Source: Mytilisepta virgata (lineage: Eukaryota; Mollusca; Bivalvia; Mytilida; Mytilidae). Taken from it: a DNA stretch of 64,000 nucleotides. Shown here piece after piece: positions 13,910 to 26,395 of the stretch. A program made the position numbers and the translations under genes. The notes beneath the pieces were generated by a model. It was given only the letters and a program-made list of their open reading frames with translations. It did no database searches and was not told the DNA's origin. How positions within the stretch are numbered: position 1 is the stretch's first letter; the number at the start of each line of letters is the position of its first letter. Where the stretch lies: assembly GCA_028015205.1 (NCBI GenBank), contig CM051516.1, positions 57,044,230-57,108,229 of the forward strand. The letters run 5' to 3'.

Positions 13910-14060
13910 TATTATTTCACACTTAATCAGTCTATGGAAGTTGTATAACTTTAAAAATATTTTTCAATAACACAACCGGATGTCTCCATGGGCGCCGCCA
14001 TTCGTAAAGATTATTCGGAAGCCTCGAGAATTTTCGTACATTGCATTCTGAAAACTGACT
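13910..14060 (-). promoter_or_regulatory. Probable ALKBH3-like core promoter
   Basis: Directly upstream of the first coding exon, this AT-poor patch reads on the minus strand with GCTTCCG (ETS-like), ATGGCGGC (YY1-like) and CATCCGG (ETS-like) within about 60 bp. There is no TATA box. Housekeeping promoters commonly combine these motifs; transcription start use is inferred. Confidence 0.45.
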
Positions 14061-14260
14061 GCTTATCGTAGGGCTATTCTGATCATCCAAATTCATATAT
14101 ACATTTGCAAGGTGTCACAGTTTTTTTTTTCTCTAGTTATACAAGGCAAATGGGCTTTCCCAGCATTTGACATAAATAGTAAACCAATGGCAGGTTGGGG
14201 GAACCATCAATAATTTGAGGCTTTTTAGTTTTAGTTACCCAATTGGGCTATACAGTCACA

Positions 14261-14427
14261 GGGGCTCGTTTAGTGAAGTTAGAAGAGGTTTTACTGTCAA
14301 CAGCGGTGGCACTCATACATGTACACAATTGTATGAGTACCACCGCTGTTGACCGTAAAACTCAATTGTGTAAGCGCGCCACTGCTGTTGACAGTAAAAC
14401 CTCATCAAACTTCACTAAACAAGCCCC
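14261..14427. mobile_element. Palindromic MITE with nested hairpins
   Basis: Outer inverted repeats are GGGGCTCGTTTAGTGAAGTT and AACTTCACTAAACAAGCCCC. A second pair, TTTACTGTCAACAGCGGTGG and CCACCGCTGTTGACCGTAAA, is nested inside, followed by a third, direct copy of CTGTTGACAGTAAAACCTC. No clear target-site duplication is seen. Confidence 0.6.
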
Positions 14428-14429
14428 TG

Positions 14430-15305
14430 GCCTTGTGGGTTATAGTAACCTATTTGGGTATAATGTATACCCTTATAAATTAGGATAGTTGGACAACAAG
14501 ATGCACTTATTCATAAATGTTTTTTATCCACGGACATGAATTCATATATGACAAGAAATTAGTTGTTAGATATAACACAACAGGTATATCATTTAAATCT
14601 ATGACAGTTACACTGTAATAGGTTACTGCATTTATAAACATAATCCATTCAAAAGTAAAGCAACCCGCTTTGAATGCCAAAACTTGTCCACTCCTATACA
14701 TGTGTTTCCTCGTCAGTAATAGTATGATGACAATAAATTAAAAAAATAAATCCCAATCTTTGTATTTGTACCTTTTCTATCTTGGAGAAAATGAATTTAT
14801 TATTTTTTTTCATCTAATTTTTTTTTTATATCTGTATAGCAAAATTATAAAAAAGACTAAAATTGCAAATTAATTAAAATATGAACAAAAGATGAGCAAC
14901 ATTTCCTACTTGAATGCCATATAAATATTCAGATTTTAAAATTATCTTATTTAATAACATAGGAGAAAAGTTTAATGAAAAACTTTTCCCTCTGCCTTCC
15001 TTAGATAAAATAGTAATATTACTCGACACTGAAAAACAGCTTTTGCCTGATATGGGTACCGTTTTACAACAGTCATTAGCATTTTAAAATGATGATGTCC
15101 ATGTTGGTCAAAGCTCATTTCATCACACATTTATACATCTTGTTCTATTTAAATATGAATGTGTCATTTGTTTGTTTATAATGTTTTGCCTAACCCTTAT
15201 GGGAAAATATATATGCATTTACCAAAGGTTTAAAAGCATTTATATTGTGTCTTGTTCGTATCGTATTTCCAAGTCAGTTAATATGGACTTAAGATTTATT
15301 AAAGA
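14430..15305. other. Non-coding, nothing recognised
   Basis: AT-rich intergenic DNA between the ALKBH3-like and BORCS5-like genes. No gene, RNA or delimited repeat can be supported. Confidence 0.4.
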
Positions 15306-15308
15306 CAA

Positions 15309-15868
15309 GAGGCTCAAGAGAATTGAGCCTATATAGCTCACCTGACAGTCCCACAATCGGTTTCAGAAAAGAAAATTTTTGAAAGTTTGACCTATCAGAA
15401 ATAAAAATTCATCATGGCGGCCATATTAGCTGTCCGAACGGAACGAATATGCAAACTTTATAAAGGTGGTTCCACAGATGCTTCATACCAAGCTACAGTT
15501 CATTTGGATTTGTGGTTTCAGAGAACATTTTTGAAATTTCGACGAATCAGAAATTAGCTGTCCAACCAGGACAAAATATGCAAATTTTCTAGAGGTCTTT
15601 CCATAGACATGAGACGTTTAAGAAGATTTCGCAATGTTGTTTCAGAGGAGAAGATTTTTAAAATTTGTTCAATCAGAAATAAGAATGCATCATGGTGGCC
15701 ATATTAGATGTCCGACCGGGTCGAAATATGCAAACTTTATAAAGCTCCATACCAAGTTTCAGTTCATTTGGCTTAGGGGTTTCAAAGGAGAAGATCAAAA
15801 CGTAACAGTTTACAGACAGACACGAGTGATGACAAAAGCTCACATGGCCCTTTGGGCCAGATGAGCTG
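15309..15868 (+). repeat. Interspersed element with ~160-bp core repeats
   Basis: The left end carries GAGGCTCAAGAGAATTGAGC followed by AGCTCACCTG. The right end carries GCTCACATGGCCCTTTGGGC then CAGATGAGCTGAAAA. In between are about three diverged copies of a ~160-bp unit (GGTTTCAGA..AGAAGATTTTT, CATCATGG.GGCCATATTAG, ATATGCAAACTTTATAAAG). It has the same end architecture as 259-1652 and 25392-26365. Confidence 0.6.
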
Positions 15869-16145
15869 AAAAAGACTGTGTGGATACACGATAAAAGAAT
15901 AAGAACTAATTATGATAAATTCTCCAGATACCCTATTTGGGCTACACCATGATTAACCCCAATTAGCAGAGATGCAGATAATTCTTGTTATTTTTGTGTA
16001 AAGTTGAAAATAAATGTTTATTTAATTTAAAATTTAAAAATAATATTGTACTAAATTCATAGTACACTATTTTATAAGCTTTTATAATGGTTCTACATTT
16101 TTAAATATTTTGTAGATGTTTTAACTCATTGAAGGTGTAAGTAAA

Positions 16146-19100
16146 ATGGGATCAGATCAAAGTACACAACTCCCTGCTGGAGCACCTGGTAGTACTTTAA
16201 AATCACAGAGAGATGAAGAAATTCCATACACTTCATTCTCAATCAGTAAACCTATAGATGGAGGTAAGTGCAGTTAAGTAATTAGCTCCTGGTTGCACTT
16301 TAAAGTGGCTCCTCCCTGAATATTGGGTGAATTTCATTTTCTTGATTTGAGATACAATTTTTACCTCGGAGTAAAAGTACACAATCGCCAGAGCTTGAAA
16401 ATTTCATATTCTACTAATGGTTCTAATTAATACATTAAAGTATCTAAAATAAAATTTACATAAATTATAGGACTGGAACATTGATATACAGGTTACAAAT
16501 TGAACATTCTTCACTTTATCATAATTGGCAAATGATGTGACTGCTATTCACTCATTTTCTCATTGTTAAATAGCAGACTGTTCACACATATTTTTCTGTG
16601 AACCATTAAATTATGATAGATTAGTTTGTTGCTAGTTAAGTGAAACATGCTCAGAGCTGTGATCCCTTTTTTTCAGATTCACCAAGACAGTCCCCATGGG
16701 TTCCAATCAAAAACATGCTCAGACTATGATCCTATTTTTCATATTCACCAACACAGTCCCCAAGGGTTCCAATCAAAACATGCTCAGACTATGGTCCTAT
16801 TTTTTCAGATTCACCAAGACAGTCCCCAAGGGTTCCAATCAAAAATATGCTCAGACTGTGATCCTATTTTTTCAGATTCCCCAAGACAGTCCCCAAGGGT
16901 TCCAATCAAAAACATGCTCAGACTATGATCCTATTTTTTTCAGATTCACCAAGACAGTCCCCAAGGGTTCCAATCAAAAACAAACCAAGAGAAGATAAAG
17001 AAACAATTAAGATACCCAAACATGATATTGTAGTGGTAAAGGATGGTTCTCAGTATGTAAAAGATCCTGATCCGGAGTTAACTAAGTTAAACACGATTCC
17101 TGTCTTCTATCCGATAATGAGAGGATCTTTAAACGTTCCTATCAGTTCTCGGGATGCTGAATTACTGGATAAAATGGACCACGAAAAGTTACTGGATCTT
17201 TGTTTGAGATATCAAGAACATTTAAAACATCTGTCTGAAGCTGTGGCCTTTGACCAGAACGCTTTATGTGTTAGAATAAAAGAGGTAAATTAAAACAAAT
17301 GTAATGAATGTTTCTTAGAACATGTAGGAGTAAAAATATACCATGCAGAACACTCATTTTAAAATGTATTACCAGTTATTTGGGAGGTACAATGATGGCT
17401 AACCCACTTCTCAGTGAGGTATGTTCAACTCTGATTTTGATTTGTAAAAACTAAAGGTTACTGGTTCTCTCTTCGCTATCAAAGGTAAGTGGTTCTTTTT
17501 TCCCTATCACAGATAAGTGGTTCTCTCTTCCCTACCAAAGGTAAGTGGTTCTCTCTTCCCTACCAAAGATAAGTGGTTCTTCTTCCCTATCAAAGGTAAG
17601 TGTTTCTCTCTTCCCTACCAAAGGTAAGTGGTTCCCTCTTCCCTGCCAAAAGTAAGTGTTTCTCTCTTCCCTACCAAAGGTAAGTGTTTATCTCTTCCCT
17701 ACCAAAGGTAAGTGGTTCTCTCTTCCCTGCCAAAAGTAAGTGGTACTCTCTTCAGTTTCCTTCACCAATTAAAAGGATAATTAAGCTGAAAGTAGTTAAA
17801 ACTCAATAAACAAAAACAAATGATTACCAGATATTTTAAACAAATAATATAACAAACAGAAAAGGCATATTTTTCAACCAGCTAATATCTAAATAAAGTA
17901 AATATGTTGAATATGTTTATACAGTACAATGTACCAGTATGAATACATTGTATATATGTATATATATAAGTTTCCAGATTTCTAATGGCCATAACAACTG
18001 GCACACAGATTAGATCTGATGATAAGGAGAAGAATTGATATTGGATGTAATAAGCAACAGAACAGCACTTCAGTTTTTTTTAATATTGAATGTTGCTTTA
18101 TGAAAATGTTAGGATATGGGGTAGGCATATTGAGATATCTCATTGAATTGAAGCCAGAAAAATAATTTTAAAAATTGCACCTTATACTCCTCAAAGTAAG
18201 GTGTTTGTGTATAGATTATAATTTGCTGTGGTATTCAAGCACAATAATAAATCATTTTATATATATTTTCTACATGAAGAAATCTGTACCTTTCCATCTT
18301 ATCAGATTATTTTAGGTACTCAACTGGCAAGCAAATTTGTCAAGTATCAGTTCTCAACATCCTACCCTGTGTACTTAAAAAAAACAAGAATAAAGATGCC
18401 ATATGGTAGATACGAGTGTGTACATTTTTGTAACAAAAACTGTTTAATGATTTATTATTTAATGATACAACAGATGTGATGGCAAGAACTGGTACTTGGG
18501 GGAGATCTACTCCTTTACCAGCAGTGGTTGAATTGCAGCCAGTTCGCAATTTTTCATACATTTACCAGTGATCATTACATGCCTATCAATTCTGGTAGTG
18601 TGAATTAGAACAAACACAATGACAAGATGTGTTTTACCTCAGTCTGTATTGATAAGAAATTTTGAATTTTTGTGATGGAAATTACTTTGTCCTTTGGGTT
18701 TCTTCCAAGTGAAATTTTGATTATCCACTGGTCAGTCCGTCTGTGTTTTTCAATCATGTAATTGACATAGAACATTCATTATGTCACTATTTCCATTTTG
18801 AAGTTGTTTATTGTAATTATATACATATAAGAAGAAGGACACTGGGCTAAAATATATGGTATAATTAATATGTTATAGATTTTTTGTATTTATATATATG
18901 TTGATGTTCCATACATTATTATTTTGTAGATTGACTGTGCCATGCACATGTTGCACAATTTAATGCAAGAAAAACAGAAGAAATATCACAAATATGCAGA
19001 ACAATTCCAACGTGTTTCAGAAACTGTTACCACCTTAAATAAAATTAAAAGTTCAATGGATAATATAATACCTAAAATGGAAAGTTTGAATCAGTTACTT

Positions 19101-19160
19101 CCCCCTGAAGAGAGACTGGAACCTTTTGATACGAAAACTTCTAGTACCAGTGTAAAATAG
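16146..19160 (+). CDS. BORCS5: BORCS5-like (myrlysin) BORC subunit, 3 coding exons
   Basis: BORC subunit 5; in animals BORC acts on the cytosolic face of lysosomes and recruits ARL8 to drive kinesin-dependent positioning. Exons: 16146-16263, 16944-17284 and 18930-19160, all with GT/AG borders and consistent phase, total 229 aa (human 196). The start MGSDQSTQ keeps the glycine-2 context expected for N-myristoylation, which anchors this subunit. Diagnostic stretches are HDIVVVKDGSQ, LDLCLRYQEHLKHLSEAVAF and DQNALCVRIKE in exon 2, and QEKQKKYHKYAEQFQRV and LLPPEERLEPF in exon 3. The extra length is mostly in the N-terminal linker. Exon 2 begins at the last of a series of duplicated acceptor sites, and intron 2 carries a donor-site minisatellite. 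Confidence 0.92.
16640..16985 (+). repeat. Tandem duplication of BORCS5 acceptor and exon-2 start
   Basis: Five copies of a 66-68 bp unit. Each joins a pyrimidine-rich acceptor tract to the first ~35 bases of exon 2 (CACCAAGACAGTCCCCAAGG). Copy starts after the acceptor are 16677, 16743, 16809, 16876 and 16944. Four keep TTTTCAG; the second has CAT in place of CAG. Only the last copy leads into the conserved coding sequence. Confidence 0.85.
17455..17760 (+). repeat. 28-bp minisatellite rich in splice-donor consensus
   Basis: About eleven units of AAGGTAAGTGGTTCTCTCTT-CCCTACCA lie in BORCS5 intron 2. Most units contain AGGTAAGT or AAGTAAGT, close to the ideal 5' splice site. Variants include AGATAAGT and small length changes. 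Confidence 0.8.
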
Positions 19161-19400
19161 TTGTTGTTATCTTGTATGCTTGATTTTACGTGTGCAATAT
19201 TTTTTGTGTTTTTGTGATTTTTTTTGGTAAGATTGCAAATCGTTCCTATGGCATCGGCCTCCAAAACCGAAAGTGTGACCTCTTCGATACCATCAGACAT
19301 TAGTACATAAAATATAGTTGATGACAGCATTTTTAGCTCACCCTCCGTTAACTTTTACAAAATTCTTCTCCTCTGAAACTACTGGGCCAAATGGAACCAG

Positions 19401-19574
19401 TATATAAGATATCTTATAAAGTTTGTAAGATATCTTATAAAGTTTATAAGATATCTTATAAAAACTAGATTATATAAGATATCTTATATATTATATGAGA
19501 TATCTTATAAAGAAAATTATATGAGATATCTTATAAATTATATGAGATATCTTATAAAGTTTATTAGATATCTT
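19401..19574. repeat. Short palindromic AT satellite
   Basis: Eight copies of a self-complementary AAGATATCTT-type core spaced about 20-28 bp apart, joined by TATAAAGTTT-like linkers. It lies just downstream of the BORCS5 stop codon and may fall in the 3'UTR. Confidence 0.75.
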
Positions 19575-20099
19575 GAAGTTAGAATAAATAGTAAAATGGC
19601 TTGCCATATACATGTATGTCGGACATTTTTTTGATAGACATGAATTGTCAGTTTTAACTCTTTTTAGCAATTTCAACACATGATCTTATTTCATACAAAT
19701 GTTGTTATGCACGATTTATTAATGTTTTGGGTAAGACTTTAAATAAATGTCATGTGTATCTATAAATAGATCAACATGATCAATAGAAAAATGGACCACA
19801 CAACGACATAGAATGAATTAAATAAATGAATAAAATAAATTCAAGTTTAAATACTTTGAAATCAGTCTATGAAAGTCTTCCTGAAAGATGAATTTTTTTT
19901 TCCTTTTTCATATTTAACTACAAAGATTCGCACATGCTCAATCAATTATTTACTAAACTACACGTGCAAAAAATGGCAACAATGTGGAAATCTTCAAGTT
20001 TTGCCGAGTTAAATCTACCAAGGCGTTTCTGATTTTCTCAAGTTTATGATTGTGAACTGTTAGATCGTCCGATACATACCTTGTAATGGATTTTTTATA

Positions 20100-20880
20100 C
20101 GGCTGTCAAAATTTTGACGGGATGTATTATGGTATACAAATGTCTGGCATCTGTCTGTCCGTCTGTCCATCGTAAACATGTCGTGCCGTAACTTGAGAAG
20201 GGCTCATCCAAATTTCACGAAACTTAACATAGTTGTTTCTTATGATGGTCAAACGATCTGTATACTTTTTGGTGAAAATAAGATTAAAACTTTTTGAGTT
20301 ACGGGACTTTGTAACTAAAACAGAAGTGTGTTTTTTTTCACATGTCGCGCTGTATCTCAAAAACGATTTATGATTATTACTTAAAACTTTACACACTTCT
20401 TAATTATATTAATCTAAAGATCTGTATACTTTTTGGTGATGATTCAAAATTTTTTTTTAGAGTTGGTGAGTTTTTTGTAAAAAAAAGGGGGGGGGGGGTT
20501 TCACATGTCGCGCCATATCTCAAAAACGATTTATGATTATTGCTTAAAACTTTACACACATCTAAGTTATATTAATCTAAAGATCTGTATACTTTTTGTA
20601 GATGATTCAAAATTTTATTTTAGAGTTAATGAGTTTTTTGTAAAAAAAAAAGGGGAGGGTTCACATTTCGCGCCGTATCTAAAAAACGATTTATGATTAT
20701 TGCTTAACAAACTTTACACACTTCTTAGTTATATTAATCTAAAGATCTGTATACTTTTTGGTGATGATTCAAAATTTTATTTTAGAGTTTTTGAATTTTT
20801 TTGTAAAGAATGGGGGGGGGGGGGGTTCACATGTCATGCTGTATCTCAAAAACGATTTATGATTATGATTATACTGCATT
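20100..20880 (+). repeat. Interspersed element with ~163-bp core repeats
   Basis: The left flank is CAAAATTTTGACGGGATGTA and CTGTCTGTCCGTCTGTCC. It is followed by three full and one partial copies of a ~160-164 bp unit (AAAACGATTTATGATTATTG, ATCTAAAGATCTGTATACTT, GAGTTTTTTGTAAAAA, a G-run, TTCACATGTCGCGC). Short frames across the units repeat because of the tandem structure and are not genes. Confidence 0.7.
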
Positions 20881-20889
20881 TTAATTGGC

Positions 20890-22575
20890 TGAAAAACATA
20901 GAGCAACATTGGTTATTCTGTATAACCTTGTTTGGTCTTGTGACTGCCACTTGTAAATTCAAATAGTCCCATGCTATTATTGATGGTTGAATCAAGGAAT
21001 CATTGTGCTTCTGTTTGGAAATTATAGATTAGGAATGTTTCCAATTTTTGAACAGGTTATACTTCAATAACCTGGTTTGGGTCAGTTTACGGCATTCATA
21101 TACCGCTTCCCGGTTTATTATGCGTAAACTGATCCAAACCATATATAAACATTCCTTATATAATGTGAAAATTTAACATTATCAACTGTGAATCAAAAGA
21201 GAGATAAGCAGGCATGTTACAAAGTACCATACAGTTTAAAATGTAAAGGTTTGGGTAATCATCAATGAGACAATATCACACAGGACTTCTGGAGAGTCAC
21301 ATTTTACTTTCAGACACAAGGATTGCTGATAATTGCAATAGTAATTGCTCACAGTGCCTTCCTGACAAATGAGTCAACAGGGTTCTGTCTGTTACATGGT
21401 GTTGATTGATTGTAATGTCATTGTTGAACTTTCCTGTTATGGATATTGTTTATTTATTTATGCATTTTTGGGTTATCCTGCATCAGGTACATGTATGATG
21501 GTGATTAAAACTTCAGAAAACCAAACAAATAATGTGAGCAATACAAACACTAGGCTTAAAAGATCGGCCAAAATTCAGGTTAGTTAAAATTTTGGCTTAG
21601 AGAGTTGAAACCTTACTTTTAACACAACGTTATCAACTGAAAAATTAGGCCAAATAAAAATATAAATTTGTGCGTTAGGGTTTATTTTTGTACAAGAATC
21701 TTTAAAAACAAAAACTACAGGTACGTATCGACAATGTAAAAATTTAGTAAAAGAAAAAATACCTACTGTATGTCTCCTTTTTAGTGCAAATGTTTTCCTG
21801 AGAATATCTCAACTGTTTCATAAAGTGAAAGTAAATAGTATTACACAATCACTTGTTTTCAATAGTCCATATATAGTTTTTCCATTACTGAAATGCCTCA
21901 AATATTTTTCGAGTGCATGTGGATTTCGAAAAAAAAAGAAACGCGCTTTAGAATAGACCAATCATTGCCAATAGGAGTTTTGTTTGCACGGCTAATAATA
22001 AACAGCAACAGGGATAAACATTTGTAAAGCTATTGATCAATTGCATACAACCGGTCTAGTTCTACGTTCATGGTGTCTACACTAAGGGGGTATTCGTTAA
22101 CAGTAAGACGACAGCAAGAGAAGAAAAAATTAGAAAATTAGCTTAATAATAAATAATAACTGAAGTATGCTCGAACAGTTATTTCTATATAGTTTTGCGA
22201 CATCACTGTATTTGTCAAAAAGTCTATATGTTGAACTTGAAGCCATTGAGTCTGTTTAATTTTCATATGCCACAAGTTATTGGGAAGCTAGTACTTTGAC
22301 CAATTGGGCGCCCGACTTTGCTTTTCAAAATTTACTACTTAATTCAAGGTAATATTCAATATATACCCTTTTCAATGCTTTTTGTGCCCTAAGCCCATTT
22401 TAATTTTTCTCTGGTTGAATTGTAGTATATATTGTATATTTTAAGTTGTACTTTCTAAAAACACATACTGAAATTTTTGAATTAATTTGTTTTCTGTAAT
22501 GAACCTTGTAAGCAATATAAATATTCTACTTTATGACTGTTTACATTTTAGATATCGAATTCTTCACATATATTA
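20890..22575. other. Non-coding, one hairpin
   Basis: No gene recognised. A clean inverted repeat lies at 21074-21140, with arms GGTTTGGGTCAGTTTACG and CGTAAACTGATCCAAACC separated by about 31 bp. Confidence 0.45.
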
Positions 22576-22579
22576 TAAA

Positions 22580-22730
22580 ACGCCGCCTCGTTGGTCTGGT
22601 GGTAGCGTGTTCGCGTCGAGTGCGGAAGGCCACAGGTTCCATCCCCGGCCGGGTCAAACCAAATAAATTAAAATTGGTATTTGCGGCTTCTCCGCCAAGT
22701 ACGCAGCGGATTATGACATTCTAATGGGGT
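22580..22730 (+). mobile_element. tRNA-derived SINE
   Basis: A Pol III-like head has box A-like TTGGTCTGGTGGTAGCGTG and box B-like GGTTCCATCCCC about 30 bp later. A unique tail follows (TTGCGGCTTCTCCGCC). It does not fold as an intact tRNA because the ends do not pair, so it is a SINE rather than a tRNA gene. The 3' boundary is uncertain. Confidence 0.65.
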
Positions 22731-22739
22731 TCACATGCA

Positions 22740-24250
22740 GCTATATAGCATAAAATCAGTTTTACTGCAATTTTTTTTAAATGTTTAACAATCTTGCACT
22801 CTTTTAAATGACTGATTATGTTGTCTCTCATTTTACTGCTTCCTATATTATTTTTCGATTGGCCTCTTCTTGATATATCGGTAACTTACATTATATATAA
22901 ATCACTACATGCATTGTTTAAATTCAATGATCCATTCGAACTGAATTGTTTATGCATTTTATTCTAAAATGACACAAGACAATATAATTAAAATATAGAG
23001 GTTTAACTAATAATCAAATTAGGTTCAATATATAGGTAGTAGACAGTATTATATGGTTTTCACTGAAGAAAACGTTGCAAAAACTCGTGCAGTTTAAGCC
23101 AGAAAGTGACCTGTAAGCCAGTAATTTCAATGGAACTATTGTCTCCTTTTTATAATAGGACAGAGAAAAATAAAATACTTGAAGATTAACGAAAACAATT
23201 CTGATTGTTTATGAAGAAAACTACGGAAGCCGGTACGTGGAATGGGGAGTTTTTTTTTTTTTTTTTTTTTTTTTTGACTGTTATAAAATGTTAGCTAACT
23301 CGTTAATAGTATAACGACTTATTATTAACCAACTAGGTATAATTATTGCTAAAATTCACGTGTATTACAAATTTCCTAGCAGGTCCATTACGACAAAACA
23401 GGGCATTATTACAGGGCCGATTATGAAAAAACAGGGCCATTATTAAATCAGAAAATTAAAGATGGCTATACAGTTCTGAAGATTTTGTCGCATGGAATTT
23501 TATGTCGTTGATTGTGCTGTTCGTAGAATTCTGTTTTATGATATTGATTATAAAGAATCTCTGTTTAGTCGGAATTTGTTAAAAAGACTGTATTTTAACC
23601 CTTTTTTACCCTGGAAACTATTAGAAATTAGCAGACGACAGGTAAGAAATGTCATGTCTGTCCAGTAGAGTGCTTGCATTGCGAAATATCAATCAACGTG
23701 TATCTACTATAATGGGGGAACACATAACATACATTAACATTTACACTGGGAAGAGAAATTTTGAGACTGACAATTTTTAGTATCCCTATTATTCAACTTA
23801 TCCCATTTGTTACAGTTTCTGTGGTACAATGAAGCACGGCCACATGTATACACTTCTATTTGATACTTCACCATACGTACATGTAGTTAACAAATAAATT
23901 CTATTTCTCTTTTATCCCACACCCTTCATTACTTAAACTAGTAGCAACGAGCAAACATGATGTGATAACTCTTACGGCACAAACATTTTATAACAAGTTC
24001 TAACTGATGAAAGTTCGTAATAGGCATAAAAATACCTCTACAACATTTTTACACTAAATTTGCATTTCATCGGTTGGTTAATAAAAGTATTAGGATATGG
24101 CTGTTTTTCTTGGTCATCGGTCTGTAATAATGACCCTCGGGGCTATAATGGCCCTCGATCGGCGTTGCCTCGGGCCATTACAACCTTCCTCGGGTCATTA
24201 CAACAGACCTTGGACACATTACAGGACCATTATAAAAACGCCCATTCATT
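22740..24250. other. Non-coding, nothing recognised
   Basis: AT-rich, with a T-tract near 23251-23275. The stretch 24126-24245 has imperfect CCTCGGG..ATTA repeats. No gene is supported. Confidence 0.4.
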
Positions 24251-24261
24251 AATACTATAGT

Positions 24262-24380
24262 AATTCGTTATAACAACTTAGCTAACTCGTCTTACGACTA
24301 AGTAACTCGATATAACAACTTAGCACAGCTAACTTGTATTAACAACTTAGCTAACTCGTTATAACAACTTACCTAACTAG
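24262..24380. repeat. Short tandem repeat of TAACTCGT/ACAACTTAGC
   Basis: Four to five imperfect copies of a unit containing CTAACTCGTTATAACAACTT, with irregular spacing. A related sequence sits at 23290-23335. Confidence 0.55.
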
Positions 24381-24399
24381 TAAAATCCTTCAATTCCAC

Positions 24400-25390
24400 A
24401 TTCCACTATATAGATGATGTTTTGTTGCCAAAAATTCCAAGACATTTTACATATCATCGAATATCCCTTTGGTATTTCTTGACTTTACTTATAAAACTGA
24501 AATTTGGGATACTACAAAAAATGTACATCCAAGTCAGCATATTATTTTGCATGATTTGTTTCTCTAAATTGTTGAGTAAAGTTGGAAATAAAAACATGCA
24601 CCTTTTGTCCTGTATAGGCTGGCAATATACTAGCATAGCTTGTGTTTGACGTCCATATCACTCATCTTATACGATACCCGAGGGCATTAACAAGTTATCA
24701 GAGAGAGGTACTGCAGACTGTCCCAATAGCTTGGTTTGTTAAATTGTACCTTTGTCGCTTTTATGGTCAACATCAGTGCAGCCTTATTCACAAAATTTGT
24801 AAGACGTTATTTCAGACGTAACTCATATATATGTATGAAAAAAACAATAATGAAAATAAAATGGATAAGAGGAAAAGTCAACAATGATATACCAATCAAT
24901 CAACGCAACCCAACTGACAGAACTCCGGACAAAAAAATAACATAAAAGAGTACAATATGCATGCATTTGAGTTACGACCAAAATTTTGTGCAGAATTGTT
25001 CTTTACAGTGTACACACGACTTTGGACTTGTTGCACTGTCGTAACACATCTTGTACATCCGCTAAGTTTCTTTTATTAGAAGGTCATGTTGTACATGGGG
25101 GTTTTAGTTTCATTGTTTTGTATTTTTTAAATGCATTCTACATGTTATAGACTGTCTGTATCTTTATATGCATTCTTGACTTTAAATTACATGTAATCAA
25201 TGTTTTCCCTATGAATCTTTTGACTTCTTTTATTCCAATTAGATGCGTTATATATTTATTTCTACGAATTGTGTCTCGTCAGTAGCGCTGAAAGACAGAA
25301 CCTTGGAAACAAATACCCAAAATGTTATTATACCGCTGTAGGTTCGGATGCAAATATTTTAAAACGTGAAGTCAAAAATAACATATAATA
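24400..25390. other. Non-coding, repeat fragments
   Basis: Contains TCGAATATCCCTTTGGTATT at about 24457, repeated at about 43898, which is a dispersed-repeat end. No gene is recognisable. Confidence 0.4.
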
Positions 25391-25391
25391 T

Positions 25392-26365
25392 AACCAGAGG
25401 CTCCCAGGAGCCTGTATAGCTCACCTGATATTTACATTTATAATGTTTATTGCTAAATTTCAATCCATTCACTAATTTTCAAGAAAAATCCGTTTGTATG
25501 TAATTCCCATAGGGTCCCATGTTAAACTAAGTCTTCCACTGACGGCCATCATGGATGAAAGATCGGCACCAAAGTAACAATACTTGGTCAGAACATCATA
25601 AGGAACATTCTTGCCATGTGTGGTTTCAATCCATTCAGCAGTTCTCTAGAAGAAGATTTTTGTATGTATTTTCCAAAGGGTCCTATGCTAAACTAAGTCC
25701 CCTCTGGCGGACGTCTTGGATGATGAATCGGCATTAGAAGTAACAACACTTGATTAGTACCTCATAAGGATCATTCATGCCATGTTTTATTTCAATCCAT
25801 TCAGCGGTTCTCTAGAAGAAGATTTTTATAAGTATTTTCCATAGGGTTCTATGCTAAAAAAAAGTCCCCCCTGGCGGCCATCTTGGATGACGGGTCGGCA
25901 ACAAACTAATAACACTTGGTCAGCACCTCATAAGAAAGATTCTTGCTACGTTTGGTTTCAATTCCTTCAGTGGTTCTCTAGAAGAGGATTTTGTATGTAG
26001 TTCCCATAGGATCCTATGTTAAATTAAGTGCCCCGCTGTTGGCCATCCTGGATAACAGATCAGCACTAAAGTAACAACACTTAGTAAACACCCATAAGGA
26101 ACATTCATACCAAATTTGGTTTCACTCGATTAAGTGGTTCAATAGAGGAAGATTTTTGTAAGTAATTACCATAGGGTCCTTGTTAAACTAAGTCCCCCGT
26201 TGGCGGCCATTATGGATGACGGATCGGTTTCAAAGTAACAACACTTGGTCAGAACCTTGTAGGGAGCAGTTTAGCTATGTTTCGTGTCAATCCATTCAGT
26301 GGTTCTCCAGGAGAAGTTAAAAATGTGAAATGTTGACGGACGATGGACGACAGACGAAAAGTGAT
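25392..26365 (+). repeat. Interspersed element with ~165-bp core repeats
   Basis: The left end is AGAGGCTCCCAGGAGCCTGT followed by AGCTCACCTGA. Five to six copies of a ~165-bp unit follow (TTTCAATCCATTCAG.GGTT, CTCTAGAAGAAGATTTTTGT, CATAGGGTCCTATG, GGCGGCCATCTTGGATGA, GTAACAACACTTGGTCAG). The right end is GACGGACGATGGACGACAGA. It belongs to the same architectural family as 259-1652. Confidence 0.65.
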
Positions 26366-26395
26366 TGCAATAAATTTTGAAATACTCTGAAAGTT

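Noticed and set aside
17455..17760. CRISPR-like array
   Set aside because: Units are contiguous 28-bp tandem repeats without unique spacers, in an animal intron.
20127..20966. Four similar short frames
   Set aside because: They follow the ~163-bp tandem repeat period and have no conserved protein features.
22580..22655. Functional tRNA gene
   Set aside because: Box A and B are present but the acceptor and other stems do not pair; a SINE head explains it better.
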